Assembly (NCBI GenBank): GCA_000436115.1
Contig: FR894522.1
Span: 46,965-78,351, forward strand
Origin: Firmicutes bacterium CAG:534
GTDB taxonomy: Bacteria; Bacillota; Clostridia; Lachnospirales; Lachnospiraceae
Direction of reading: 5' to 3'
DNA: 31,387 bases
Translations under genes and position numbers: made by a program
The notes under the pieces: generated by a model
What the model was told of the DNA's origin: nothing
Databases searched by the model: none
What the model saw: the letters and a program-made list of their open reading frames with translations, nothing else
In this document: positions 1 through 7,376 of the stretch, piece after piece
Numbering within the stretch: position 1 is the stretch's first letter
How the letters are laid out: each line of letters begins with the position of its first letter

Positions 1-705
1 GTTAATATCAGAGATTATACCCTTGACAAGCATAAGAAGGTAGATGATTATCCCTACGGCGGAGGGGCGGGCATGCTTATGCAGGCTCAGCCGGTATATG
101 ACTGCTACCATGCGATCGTACAGAGGATTGCAGAAAGCGGAAGAAAGGGTCAGAAGGCCAGAGTAATCTATGTGACGCCCCAGGGAAAAACCTTTCAGCA
201 GCAAATGGCAAAGGAATTTGCCAGGGAGGAAGACCTGATTTTTCTTTGCGGCCACTATGAAGGGATTGACGAAAGAGTCTTAGAGCAGATCGTGACGGAT
301 TATGTATCCATAGGAGATTATGTCCTGACGGGAGGAGAGCTTCCGGCCATGGTTATGATGGACGCCATATCCAGAATGGTTCCGGGAGTGCTTAGCAATG
401 AGCAGTCAGGGGAAACAGAAAGCTTCAGCAATGATCTTCTGGAATATCCGCAGTATTCCAGACCGGAAATATGGATGGAAAAGCAGGTGCCTGCAGTGCT
501 GCTTTCGGGAGATCATGAAAAGGTGGATGAATGGAGGCTGGAACAGTCCCTGGAAAGAACAAGAAGGCTTAGACCTGACCTGTATGAAAAGTGGGCTGCG
601 GCGAATCAGGAGTATTTTATTAAGAAGAAAAAAAGAGAGGAGCGGGCAAGAAAAAACGCGCTCCGAAAGCTGAAAAAGAAAGAAAATAACACTTGCAATC
701 ACTAG
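1..705 (+). CDS. trmD: tRNA (guanine-N1)-methyltransferase TrmD, 5'-truncated by the window edge
   Basis: TrmD methylates G37 next to the anticodon of tRNAs using S-adenosylmethionine and helps prevent +1 frameshifting; it is a cytosolic SPOUT-fold enzyme. The reading frame is open from base 1, so the true start lies outside the window; by comparison with known TrmD about 35 N-terminal residues are missing. Visible family motifs are DDYPYGGGAGM near the left edge, LCGHYEGIDERV (SAM-binding knot), and SIGDYVLTGGELPAM. The C-terminus ends in a very basic lysine/arginine-rich tail, longer than in typical family members. It is followed after 92 bases by rplS, the usual partner (rimM-trmD-rplS order). 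Identification is firm; only the start is unknown. Confidence 0.97.
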   Translation, partial: VNIRDYTLDKHKKVDDYPYGGGAGMLMQAQPVYDCYHAIVQRIAESGRKGQKARVIYVTPQGKTFQQQMAKEFAREEDLIFLCGHYEGIDERVLEQIVTDYVSIGDYVLTGGELPAMVMMDAISRMVPGVLSNEQSGETESFSNDLLEYPQYSRPEIWMEKQVPAVLLSGDHEKVDEWRLEQSLERTRRLRPDLYEKWAAANQEYFIKKKKREERARKNALRKLKKKENNTCNH

Positions 706-797
706 AAGAATGTGATAAATTATTAATGTTGTGAATTGTGATGGTCCTCTGTTACGGTATGTATTAAGAACATCTATAGGAAGAAAGGAAAAGGAAA

Positions 798-1142
798 ATG
801 AACGAGATCATTAAGAGCATTGAAGATGCACAGCTTAAGGAAGTTGCAGAATTTAACGTAGGCGATACCGTAAAGGTATACGGTAAGATCAAGGAAGGAA
901 ACCGTGAAAGAATCCAGGTCTTTGAAGGAACCGTTTTAAAGAGACAGGGAACCGGCGCAAGAGCAACCTTTACCGTAAGAAAGGCTTCTAACGGCGTAGG
1001 CGTAGAAAAGACTTGGCCTTTATATTCTCCTAACGTAGAGAAGATCGAAGTGGTTCGCAAGGGTAAAGTCAGAAGAGCGAAGCTGAACTACTTAAGAAGC
1101 CGTGTTGGTAAGAAGGCTAAAGTAAAAGAAGTTGTAAAATAA
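798..1142 (+). CDS. rplS: 50S ribosomal protein L19
   Basis: L19 sits at the interface of the 30S and 50S subunits. The 114-residue product has the normal length and motifs such as FNVGDTVKVYGKIKEGNRERIQ, the central FTVRK segment and the basic C-terminal segment GKVRRAKLNYLRSRVGKKAK (split here into recognisable blocks). The start ATG is preceded by a purine-rich Shine-Dalgarno stretch. Codon use is strongly biased, with runs of preferred codons, as expected of a highly expressed gene. A weak promoter candidate (TTGTGA at 736-741, 16-base spacer, TATGTA at 758-763) lies in the 92-base gap after trmD. I could not recognise an L19 leader RNA there. A terminator follows directly. Confidence 0.98.
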   Translation: MNEIIKSIEDAQLKEVAEFNVGDTVKVYGKIKEGNRERIQVFEGTVLKRQGTGARATFTVRKASNGVGVEKTWPLYSPNVEKIEVVRKGKVRRAKLNYLRSRVGKKAKVKEVVK

Positions 1143-1156
1143 ATCTGAGATTTTGG

Positions 1157-1184
1157 TGCGGGCTTTTTAAGCCCGCATTTTTTT
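1157..1184 (+). terminator. Rho-independent terminator after rplS
   Basis: A perfect 9-bp GC-rich stem (TGCGGGCTT at 1157-1165, AAGCCCGCA at 1169-1177) with a three-base TTT loop is followed by seven T residues. It closes the trmD-rplS transcript 15 bases after the rplS stop codon. An AT-rich stretch with TATGAT and TAGAAT at about 1207-1217 follows and may be the -10 region for the next gene, but no good -35 box is visible. Confidence 0.93.
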
Positions 1185-1245
1185 CTCCTTTTTTTATGAA
1201 ATAAAATATGATAGAATAAGAAAGTATGGAAAGGAATGAGACCGG

Positions 1246-1830
1246 ATGGCGAAGCACAAGGGCTTAACTTTTTATGAGAAAAAGAAAAAAATAAGCAAGG
1301 AAATGATTCATGAGATCGCCGCTGAAGTTTTTTATTGCATTGCGGCTGTCCTGCTTGCCTTTGTGATCGTTTTTTTGGTGGGAATGAAGATCAGTGTGAT
1401 CGGCGTTTCCATGGAGCCGTCCCTTCAAAACGGCCAGGAGGTTTTGGTCAACCGGTTTATCTATAAGCTGTTTTCTCCAAGGAGAGGGGATGTGGTGGTT
1501 TTCCTTCCTAACGGAAATAAAAATTCTTATTATTACCTGAAAAGGATCATTGGCCTGCCGGGAGAAAAAATCCAGATCATAGGCGGTTATGTGTATGTAA
1601 ATGGAGAACTTCTGGAGGAAGAGGAATTTTACGATAAAATCGCAGATGCCGGAATTGCGGAAAATGAGATCACACTGGGCAGCGATGAATACTTTGTTTT
1701 AGGTGACAATAGAAATAACAGCGAGGACAGCCGTTCCGGCAATATCGGCGCTGTGAAAAAAGGCGACATTGCCGGGAAAGCATGGTTTTATATGGGAGGA
1801 GCCGAGGAGAAGCTTGGCTTTGTAAAATAA
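1246..1830 (+). CDS. lepB: Signal peptidase I (first of two)
   Basis: Membrane-bound S26 serine protease that cleaves signal peptides from exported proteins on the outer face of the membrane. The 194-residue product has a basic N-terminus, one transmembrane helix at about residues 25-46, and the catalytic dyad Ser55 (GVSMEPS) and Lys99 (YYLKRIIGLPGE), plus the conserved box GDNRNNSEDSRS. The small Gram-positive (SipS-like) size fits a Firmicute. A Shine-Dalgarno-like AAAGGAA lies upstream of the ATG. rbgA follows after 29 bases and a second signal peptidase follows that, so the two paralogues bracket a ribosome-assembly GTPase. The two share motifs but differ clearly in sequence, so this is not a recent duplication. 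Confidence 0.95.
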   Translation: MAKHKGLTFYEKKKKISKEMIHEIAAEVFYCIAAVLLAFVIVFLVGMKISVIGVSMEPSLQNGQEVLVNRFIYKLFSPRRGDVVVFLPNGNKNSYYYLKRIIGLPGEKIQIIGGYVYVNGELLEEEEFYDKIADAGIAENEITLGSDEYFVLGDNRNNSEDSRSGNIGAVKKGDIAGKAWFYMGGAEEKLGFVK

Positions 1831-1859
1831 CCCGCAGCCACGGCAGAATGAGAGGAATT

Positions 1860-2711
1860 ATGAATTATCAGTGGTATCCGGGACATATGACGAAGGCCAG
1901 GAGAATGATGCAGGAGAATATCTCCCTGGTGGATCTTGTAATAGAACTGGTAGATGCCCGCATTCCTATGAGCAGCAGAAATCCAGATATTGATGAGCTT
2001 GGAAAGAATAAGGCAAGGATCATTCTTTTAAATAAAGCGGATCTTGCAGACCCTTCCGTAAATGCCAGATGGATGGATTATTTTAAGGAAAAAGGATTTT
2101 TTGCACTGGAGATCAACTCAAGGACAGGAGCCGGCGTGCGTAATATTCAGTCCCTGGTGCTGGAAGCCTGTAAGGAAAAGATAGAAAGAGATAAGCGCAG
2201 GGGGATTAAAAACAGGCCCATAAGGGCAATGGTAGCAGGAATTCCCAATGTGGGAAAGTCCACCTTTATCAATGCCCTGGCGGGAAAAGCCTGTGCAAAG
2301 ACCGGAAATAAACCGGGAGTTACCAAGGGAAAGCAGTGGATCCGCCTGAATAAAAGCCTGGAGCTTTTGGATACTCCGGGGATTTTGTGGCCTAAGTTTG
2401 AGGATCAGATGGTGGGAGAAAAGCTGGCTTTGATCGGTTCAATCAATGATGAGATCCTTCATGCGGATGAACTGGCAGTAACGCTGCTTGGCTATTTGAA
2501 GAGGAAATATCCTCCTTTGCTTGCAGAGCGCTATCCTGTAGCAGAGATAGAGGATCCTTACAGAATGCTGGAAGAGGCGGCGCTTGCAAGAAAATGCCTC
2601 GGTAAGGGAGGAGAACCTGATGTGATGAGGGCAGCCGGTATGATCATGGAAGAATTCAGAAGTGGAAAGATCGGCAGGATTACGTTAGAGGATCCGGAGG
2701 AGTGGAAGTGA
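1860..2711 (+). CDS. rbgA: Ribosome biogenesis GTPase RbgA (YlqF)
   Basis: Circularly permuted GTPase required late in 50S subunit assembly. Motif order is permuted as expected: G4 NKAD at residues 58-61 comes before the Walker A/G1 motif GIPNVGKST (about 127-135) and G3 DTPG (171-174). The C-terminal helical domain that contacts rRNA is present, and the 283-residue length is normal. I chose the ATG at 1860 (protein start MNYQWYPGHMTKARR, typical of the family) because GAGAGG lies just upstream; the longer in-frame extension overlaps lepB and is not family-like. The stop TGA overlaps the GTG start of the next gene, suggesting translational coupling. The location near rplS and rnhB matches the B. 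subtilis order. Confidence 0.96.
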   Translation: MNYQWYPGHMTKARRMMQENISLVDLVIELVDARIPMSSRNPDIDELGKNKARIILLNKADLADPSVNARWMDYFKEKGFFALEINSRTGAGVRNIQSLVLEACKEKIERDKRRGIKNRPIRAMVAGIPNVGKSTFINALAGKACAKTGNKPGVTKGKQWIRLNKSLELLDTPGILWPKFEDQMVGEKLALIGSINDEILHADELAVTLLGYLKRKYPPLLAERYPVAEIEDPYRMLEEAALARKCLGKGGEPDVMRAAGMIMEEFRSGKIGRITLEDPEEWK

Positions 2712-3247
2712 ATAAGAGATTAAAGGATATTTTAAGTACAAGTTTATATTTGCTGGCGGTTCTTGTTATGACCTTTCTGGTGGTCACCTATGTAGGACAG
2801 AGAACAATGGTCATTGGAAGTTCTATGGAGCCTATGCTCAGTGATGGAGATAATCTGATCGTGGACAAAATCTCCTACCGTTTTCATGACCCGCAGCGTT
2901 TTGACATTATTGTATTTCCTTTCCGGTATGCTGAAAAAACCTACTACATTAAGAGGATCATCGGTCTGCCCGGGGAAACCGTTTATATTGACGAAGAGGG
3001 AACCATTTTTATTGATGGTGCGCCGCTGGAAGAAAACTATGGCAAGGAAGTGATTGCAGATCCAGGCAGGGCGTATGAGCCGATTACCCTGGGAGAAGAC
3101 GAATATTTTGTTCTGGGGGATAACCGCAATAACAGCTCTGACAGCAGAGATCCCGTGGTAGGAAATATTCACCGGGAGGAGTTTGTGGGGAAAGCCTGGA
3201 TGAGGATCTGGCCTTTTTCCAAAATGGGAATGATCAAGCATCAGTAA
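2708..3247 (+). CDS. lepB: Signal peptidase I (second paralogue)
   Basis: Second S26 signal peptidase, 179 residues from the GTG at 2708. That start overlaps the rbgA stop as GTGA and is placed seven bases after GGAGG (2696-2700); a GTG two codons earlier is possible but too close to the ribosome site. One transmembrane helix lies at about residues 10-30. Catalytic Ser39 is in GSSMEPM and Lys82 in YYIKRIIGLPGE; GDNRNNSSDSRD is the third conserved box. It differs from the first copy in the pre-catalytic region and C-terminus, so substrate preference may differ (inference). Same strand, overlapping with rbgA and followed by rnhB. Confidence 0.94.
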   Translation: MNKRLKDILSTSLYLLAVLVMTFLVVTYVGQRTMVIGSSMEPMLSDGDNLIVDKISYRFHDPQRFDIIVFPFRYAEKTYYIKRIIGLPGETVYIDEEGTIFIDGAPLEENYGKEVIADPGRAYEPITLGEDEYFVLGDNRNNSSDSRDPVVGNIHREEFVGKAWMRIWPFSKMGMIKHQ

Positions 3248-3281
3248 ACGAAGAAAGCGTTTGCAGAATGAGGAAAAGAAA

Positions 3282-4040
3282 ATGGAACAAAAGATCGGTG
3301 AAATCAGGGAAATTTTGCAGGCAGCCAGCGTAGACGAGCTGCCTGCTTTTATCGCTGCCCATGAAAAAGATGAAAGAGCCGGTGTACAGGCTCTTATAAA
3401 CAAAGCGAAAAAAAGGCGTCTGGATTATGAAAAGGAGCTTTTGCGCACAGAAAAAATGAAGGAATATGAGCGGAAATATGCTTCCTTTTCTTATATCTGC
3501 GGAATAGACGAGGTGGGAAGAGGCCCTCTTGCAGGCCCTGTTGTAGCGGGAGCCGTGATTCTGCCAAGAGACTGCCGGATTTTATACCTAAATGATTCCA
3601 AGCAGCTCTCCGAAAAAAAGAGAGAAGAGCTTTATGAGGTGATTATGGAAAATGCGGTTTCCACAGGACTTGGCTTTGTCTCGCCGGAAAGAATTGACGA
3701 GATTAATATTTTGCAGGCTACCTATGAAGCCATGCGCCAGGCCATCGGGAAACTGGAGAAAGAGCCGGATCTCTTATTGAATGATGCCGTAACCATCCCT
3801 GGTGTGGAGATCAGGCAGGTTCCCATTATCAAGGGAGACGCCAAAAGCGTTTCCATCGCAGCGGCAAGCATCATTGCCAAGGTAACAAGGGACAGGCTGA
3901 TGGTGCAGTATGATGAGATTTATCCGGAATACGGTTTTGCCTCCAACAAGGGATATGGAGCAGCGGCGCATTTAGAAGCGCTGAAAAAATATGGTCCTAC
4001 CCCTATCCACCGCAGAAGCTTTCTGAAAAATCTACTGTAA
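3282..4040 (+). CDS. rnhB: Ribonuclease HII
   Basis: Cleaves the RNA strand of RNA-DNA hybrids and removes single misincorporated ribonucleotides. The catalytic core starts at about residue 70 with YICGIDEVGRGPLAGP (Asp76, Glu77), followed by LNDSKQLSEKKREEL and KGDAKSVSIAAASIIAKVTRD, all diagnostic. About 70 extra N-terminal residues rich in Lys and Glu precede the core, as in the Bacillus-type enzymes. I chose the ATG at 3282 because GAGG at 3270-3273 is well spaced before it; a TTG seven codons upstream lacks such a site. The gene follows lepB/rbgA, matching the rbgA-rnhB order of Bacillus. Confidence 0.95.
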   Translation: MEQKIGEIREILQAASVDELPAFIAAHEKDERAGVQALINKAKKRRLDYEKELLRTEKMKEYERKYASFSYICGIDEVGRGPLAGPVVAGAVILPRDCRILYLNDSKQLSEKKREELYEVIMENAVSTGLGFVSPERIDEINILQATYEAMRQAIGKLEKEPDLLLNDAVTIPGVEIRQVPIIKGDAKSVSIAAASIIAKVTRDRLMVQYDEIYPEYGFASNKGYGAAAHLEALKKYGPTPIHRRSFLKNLL

Positions 4041-4049
4041 TCGTACCTA

Positions 4050-4077
4050 TTGCAGCCTTAGAAGCGGAAGGATGCAA
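4050..4077 (+). other. Imperfect RNA hairpin between rnhB and the FliK-like gene
   Basis: TTGCAGCCTT (4050-4059) and AAGGATGCAA (4068-4077) pair over 10 positions with one G-A mismatch and an 8-base loop. There is no T-run, so it is probably not a terminator. It lies just ahead of the AGGAG ribosome site of the next gene. It could be an mRNA processing or stability element, or chance. Confidence 0.4.
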
Positions 4078-4091
4078 GAACAGGAGAAAAC

Positions 4092-5714
4092 ATGAATTTA
4101 TCTTCTCTGATCGGCCAGATCAACCAAACCTATACAGAAACAGGAATGACAGAGGGAAATGCTGCCTTAGAGCAAAGCCTTCGCAATGGAATGGAGACCA
4201 TTATGAGCAAAGGCCAGGGGCAGACCGTGGCAGGAGAGGTTTTAAAGCTTCTTGGGGAAGAGGTTCTTTTGTCTATCGGAAAAAATCAGGTTCTGAAAGC
4301 GCAGGTAGATGGAGGCATGATGCCTCAGCCTGGCCAGCTTCTTACCTTTCAGATTAAAAACAATAGTGGGAATAAGATTTTGTTATCCCCTCTCTTTGAA
4401 AATACCAGCAGTGATCCCAATGTGCTTAAAGCGCTTCGGGAAGCAGGGCTGCCTCAGAACGGGAATATGGCAGGCATGGTTCGGGCTATGATGCAGGAGG
4501 GGCTGCCCATAGACAGACAATCCCTGTATCAGATGAACAGACTTATGGGTGCAAATCCGCAGACTCCTGTGGAAACGCTTTCCAGAATGCAGAAGCTGCA
4601 GATCCCTGTAACTGCTGAAAATATCCAGCAGTTTGAACACTATCAAAATCTGGAGCATCAGCTCCTTTCCAGTATAACGGATCTTACGGAAGGGTTCGGA
4701 CAAAGTATCGGACAAATGCTTGGAACACAGGATCCTGAAAAGGGGATTTCCTTTTTTGAAAATATCCTGAAAATCTTTTCGGGACAGGAAAATGCCGGCG
4801 GGGAAGAAATAAGCGGCTTTACTGATGGGGATGACCAGACTGTGGTACAGCAAAACGGGGAAAAGAGCGAAAACCAGACGGTACAGGAAAACGGAAAGGA
4901 ACTTAGGGAAACCTTATCAGAAGGGGAATTGCAAAATCTTTCCAGATCATACAGACAGGCGGGAGCGCCAGCTTCTCTGGTAAAAGAGATTTTAACCGGC
5001 AATATCACGGGAAAACAGCTTTTTGAACAGACGCAAGGCCTGCTGACGCAGGAGCAGCTTCCAGAGAAAGAAAAGCTTCTTTCTGTTATGGAGGGCAGGG
5101 AATTTAAACAGATTCTGAAAGGAGAGCTGAAGGGGCGGTTTTTACTGGAACCGGAGGAAGTAGGACAGGAGCATAGTGTGGAACGTCTTTACGAACGGAT
5201 GAATACACAGCTCAGGCAGCTATCCAGAGCCCTTTCTGAGGCGGGGGCAGAAGGAACACCGCTTGCCAAAACAGTTTCCAATCTGTCCGGGAACCTGGAG
5301 TTTATGCATCAGCTTAACCAGATGTTTACTTATATCCAGCTTCCCCTTAAGATGCAGAACCAAAATGCAAATGGAGAGCTGTTTGTTTATACCAACAAGA
5401 AAAGTCTCGCAAAAAAGGATGGCGCTGTGAGCGCGCTGCTTCACCTGGATATGGAAAACCTGGGCAGTGTGGATGTCCATGTAACTTTACGGGAAGAAAA
5501 GGTTTCCACCAAGTTTTATTTGAAGGATGACGCAGCGTTGGATCTGGTAGAGGCTCATATTGACATGCTGAATGAAAGACTGCAAAAAAGAGGATATTTA
5601 TTTCAGGCCGAGTTTTTACAGTCTCCGGATGAAAAGAATGTGGTTACAGAAATTCTTTCCAAGGGCAGCGGCGTGAAGGTCCTTTCCGGACGTTCCTTTG
5701 ATGCCAGGGCATAG
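4092..5714 (+). CDS. FliK-like (flagellar hook-length control C-terminal domain) protein, YlqG-like
   Basis: A 540-residue protein with no signal peptide or membrane helix. The first ~110 residues include a compact stretch ending GQLLTFQIKN...ILLSPLFE. The middle (about 190-370) is Gln/Glu-rich and low in complexity, like the linker of FliK. The C-terminal part (about 420-510) resembles the Flg_hook domain of FliK: GELFVYTNKKSL, LHLDMENLGSVDVHVTL, then STKFYLKDD and an alpha-beta tail ending MLNERLQKRGYLFQAEF. FliK controls hook length and switches export specificity by touching the FlhB cytoplasmic domain. The next gene encodes an isolated FlhB-like domain, which supports the call. In B. subtilis ylqG occupies the same place after rnhB. 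No other flagellar gene is nearby, so its role in a flagellum is inference. Confidence 0.7.
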   Translation: MNLSSLIGQINQTYTETGMTEGNAALEQSLRNGMETIMSKGQGQTVAGEVLKLLGEEVLLSIGKNQVLKAQVDGGMMPQPGQLLTFQIKNNSGNKILLSPLFENTSSDPNVLKALREAGLPQNGNMAGMVRAMMQEGLPIDRQSLYQMNRLMGANPQTPVETLSRMQKLQIPVTAENIQQFEHYQNLEHQLLSSITDLTEGFGQSIGQMLGTQDPEKGISFFENILKIFSGQENAGGEEISGFTDGDDQTVVQQNGEKSENQTVQENGKELRETLSEGELQNLSRSYRQAGAPASLVKEILTGNITGKQLFEQTQGLLTQEQLPEKEKLLSVMEGREFKQILKGELKGRFLLEPEEVGQEHSVERLYERMNTQLRQLSRALSEAGAEGTPLAKTVSNLSGNLEFMHQLNQMFTYIQLPLKMQNQNANGELFVYTNKKSLAKKDGAVSALLHLDMENLGSVDVHVTLREEKVSTKFYLKDDAALDLVEAHIDMLNERLQKRGYLFQAEFLQSPDEKNVVTEILSKGSGVKVLSGRSFDARA

Positions 5715-5749
5715 CCAGTGGAGATAAGATAAATGTGGGAGATGGAAGG

Positions 5750-6049
5750 ATGGAACAGCAAAAAAAAGAAAAGATCAAACAGGCAGTAGCCCTTTCCTAT
5801 GATCCCAAGGACAATGCACCTACGGTGATCGCCAGCGGAAAGGGAGCTTTAGCGGAAAGAATTATTGAAAAGGCAAAAGAAGCAAATGTACCGCTTCACA
5901 GAGATGATAAGCTGGCAGATACTCTGTCCAGGTTAGAGATCGGAGAAATGATCCCTCCGGAGCTTTATGAGGTGGTAGCAGAAATTCTGGTGTTTGTGGA
6001 TGCCATGGATAAAATAAAGGCAAAGATGGATCGAGCAGATGCAAAATAA
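5750..6049 (+). CDS. FlhB cytoplasmic-domain-like small protein (YlqH/FlhX-like)
   Basis: A 99-residue soluble protein corresponding to the C-terminal cytoplasmic domain of the flagellar/type III export protein FlhB. Recognisable blocks are AVALSYDPKDNAPTVIASGKG, ERIIEKAKEANVPLHRDD, LSRLEIGEMIPPELYEVVAEIL. Full FlhB has four membrane helices and an NPTH self-cleavage site just before this domain; both are absent, so the protein equals roughly the fragment left after cleavage. I chose the ATG at 5750 with GGGAG at 5737-5741; a GTG five codons earlier is in frame. The stop overlaps yraN by 11 bases. A spare-part role for such stand-alone domains has been reported for an H. pylori homologue; for this organism it is inference. 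Confidence 0.85.
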   Translation: MEQQKKEKIKQAVALSYDPKDNAPTVIASGKGALAERIIEKAKEANVPLHRDDKLADTLSRLEIGEMIPPELYEVVAEILVFVDAMDKIKAKMDRADAK

Positions 6050-6416
6050 AAGAGAAAAAGGTTCAGAATACGAAAGGAAAGCGGCAGCCTATCTGGAACA
6101 ACAGGGCTTTCAAACGCTTTCCTTTCATTTTAGCTGCAGACAGGGAGAGATCGATCTGATCGGGATAGAGAAGGATGAGCTGGTGTTTGTGGAAGTGAAG
6201 TATCGCAGAACTTCTGCAATGGGTTTTCCGGAGGAAGCGGTGGATCAGATAAAGCAGGAACGGATCTGCAGATGCAGCAGTCTGTTTCTTTTGAAACATC
6301 CTGAATACAGACATCTGCAGGTGCGCTATGATGTTGTGGCCATCTGCGGAGAGGAGTACCGGTGGTACCGAAATGCCTTCCCTTATACAGTGGGAAGGGG
6401 AAAACGCAGCTGGTAA
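6039..6416 (+). CDS. yraN: YraN family (UPF0102) nuclease-like protein
   Basis: A 125-residue protein of the UPF0102/YraN family, which has a PD-(D/E)xK-type endonuclease-like fold but no well-established substrate. The core residues are visible: GEIDLI (Glu37, Asp39) and FVEVKYR (Glu52, Lys54). The N-terminal helix GSEYERKAAAYLEQQGF is typical of the family. The start ATG overlaps the end of the FlhB-like gene by 11 bases and no separate promoter is visible, so it is co-transcribed. In many bacteria yraN lies near rnhB, as here. Activity is inferred from the fold only. Confidence 0.93.
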   Translation: MQNKREKGSEYERKAAAYLEQQGFQTLSFHFSCRQGEIDLIGIEKDELVFVEVKYRRTSAMGFPEEAVDQIKQERICRCSSLFLLKHPEYRHLQVRYDVVAICGEEYRWYRNAFPYTVGRGKRSW

Positions 6417-6458
6417 CAATATAGATGTAAACAGTGTGACAGGAAGGAAAGAAAGAGA

Positions 6459-7313
6459 ATGGAATGGATACGGAAAAGAAATGGAGAATTGCCCATGCAG
6501 GTTAACACCTGCGGAGAGGTCGCATACCTGACGTTTCCTCTGCTGGAAGAGACCGGAATGGTAGATCATCTTTTTTCTACCAGACTTGGCGGAGCCAGCA
6601 AGGGAATTTATTCTTCCATGAATTTAAGCTATACAAGAGGGGACTTGAAGGAAGCAGTAGATGAAAATTTTAAAAGGATCGCCGGTATTTTCGGAAAAAC
6701 GCCGGATCATATCGTATGCTCCAAGCAGACTCATACCACAAATGTGCGGAAGGTAACGCAAAAAGACTGTGGCAAAGGCGTTACCAGGCCCCTGGATTAT
6801 ACGGATGTGGATGGCCTGATTACAAATGAGGAGGGCGTGATCCTTGCCACCTTTTTTGCGGACTGCGTTCCCCTTTATTTTGTGGATGTGAAGCAAAGAG
6901 CCATCGGGCTTTCGCATTCCGGCTGGCGGGGAACTGTGCAGAGAATGGGACAAAAGACCCTTCTTGCCATGAAGGAGGCTTATGGAACACAGGCAGAGGA
7001 TGTGTATGCTGCCATCGGCCCGTCTATCTGCGGGGACTGCTACGAGGTCGGAGAGGAAGTGGCCGAAGCGTTTTATAAGGAATTTGGAGCGGCCGCAGAG
7101 GCCATGCTGCGAAAAGGGAAGCGGGAAGGAAAGTACGATCTTGATCTGTGGAAGGCAAATGAAACGGTTCTTCTGGAAAGCGGGATTAAGAGAGAACACC
7201 TGGAGATCACAGATCTGTGTACCTGCTGCAACAGGGAGCTTTTGTTTTCCCACAGGGCAAGCAATGGAAAGCGGGGAAATCTGGGCGCATTTATGGAATT
7301 AAGAAAGTCTTAA
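6459..7313 (+). CDS. pgeF: YfiH/YlmD-family purine nucleoside phosphorylase / laccase-domain protein
   Basis: Member of the DUF152/YfiH/LACC1 family. Proteins of this family are reported to have purine nucleoside phosphorylase and adenosine deaminase activity; they were earlier annotated as polyphenol oxidases, and E. coli YfiH is also linked to correcting cell-wall precursor errors. The 284-residue product shows the three metal-site residues: His92 (KQTHTT), Cys136 (FFADCVPLYF) and His153 (SHSGWRGT), with CTCCNRELLFSHRA near the end. The start ATG has a purine-rich upstream site; a shorter start at 6495 is possible. It closes the gene train that begins at lepB. Given the nucleoside genes later in the window, a salvage role is reasonable, but genomic linkage alone does not prove it. 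Confidence 0.93.
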   Translation: MEWIRKRNGELPMQVNTCGEVAYLTFPLLEETGMVDHLFSTRLGGASKGIYSSMNLSYTRGDLKEAVDENFKRIAGIFGKTPDHIVCSKQTHTTNVRKVTQKDCGKGVTRPLDYTDVDGLITNEEGVILATFFADCVPLYFVDVKQRAIGLSHSGWRGTVQRMGQKTLLAMKEAYGTQAEDVYAAIGPSICGDCYEVGEEVAEAFYKEFGAAAEAMLRKGKREGKYDLDLWKANETVLLESGIKREHLEITDLCTCCNRELLFSHRASNGKRGNLGAFMELRKS

Positions 7314-7357
7314 CTTTTTCCGTAAGGAACACTTAACATTTATATGGTTTACTTAAA
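7309..7357 (+). promoter_or_regulatory. Three CTTAAC-like direct repeats upstream of the response regulator
   Basis: CTTAAC at 7309-7314 and 7332-7337 and CTTAAA at 7352-7357 lie 23 and 20 bases apart, roughly two DNA turns, just ahead of an OmpR-type regulator gene. OmpR-family regulators often bind direct repeats in their own promoter, so this is a candidate autoregulatory operator. The region is AT-rich and short repeats can occur by chance. TATATG at 7341-7346 is a possible -10 box, without a clear -35. Confidence 0.35.
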
Positions 7358-7376
7358 CTATCAAAAGGAGCTTACC

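Noticed and set aside
706..797. L19 leader RNA between trmD and rplS
   Set aside because: The position is right for an autoregulatory leader, but I could not recognise its conserved structure in this sequence.
2744..3403. Minus-strand open frame of 219 residues opposite the second signal peptidase and rnhB
   Set aside because: It crosses two real genes in antisense and has no recognisable motif.
6624..7253. Minus-strand open frame of 209 residues opposite pgeF
   Set aside because: Antisense to a well-supported gene with the YfiH metal-site residues; no start signal.
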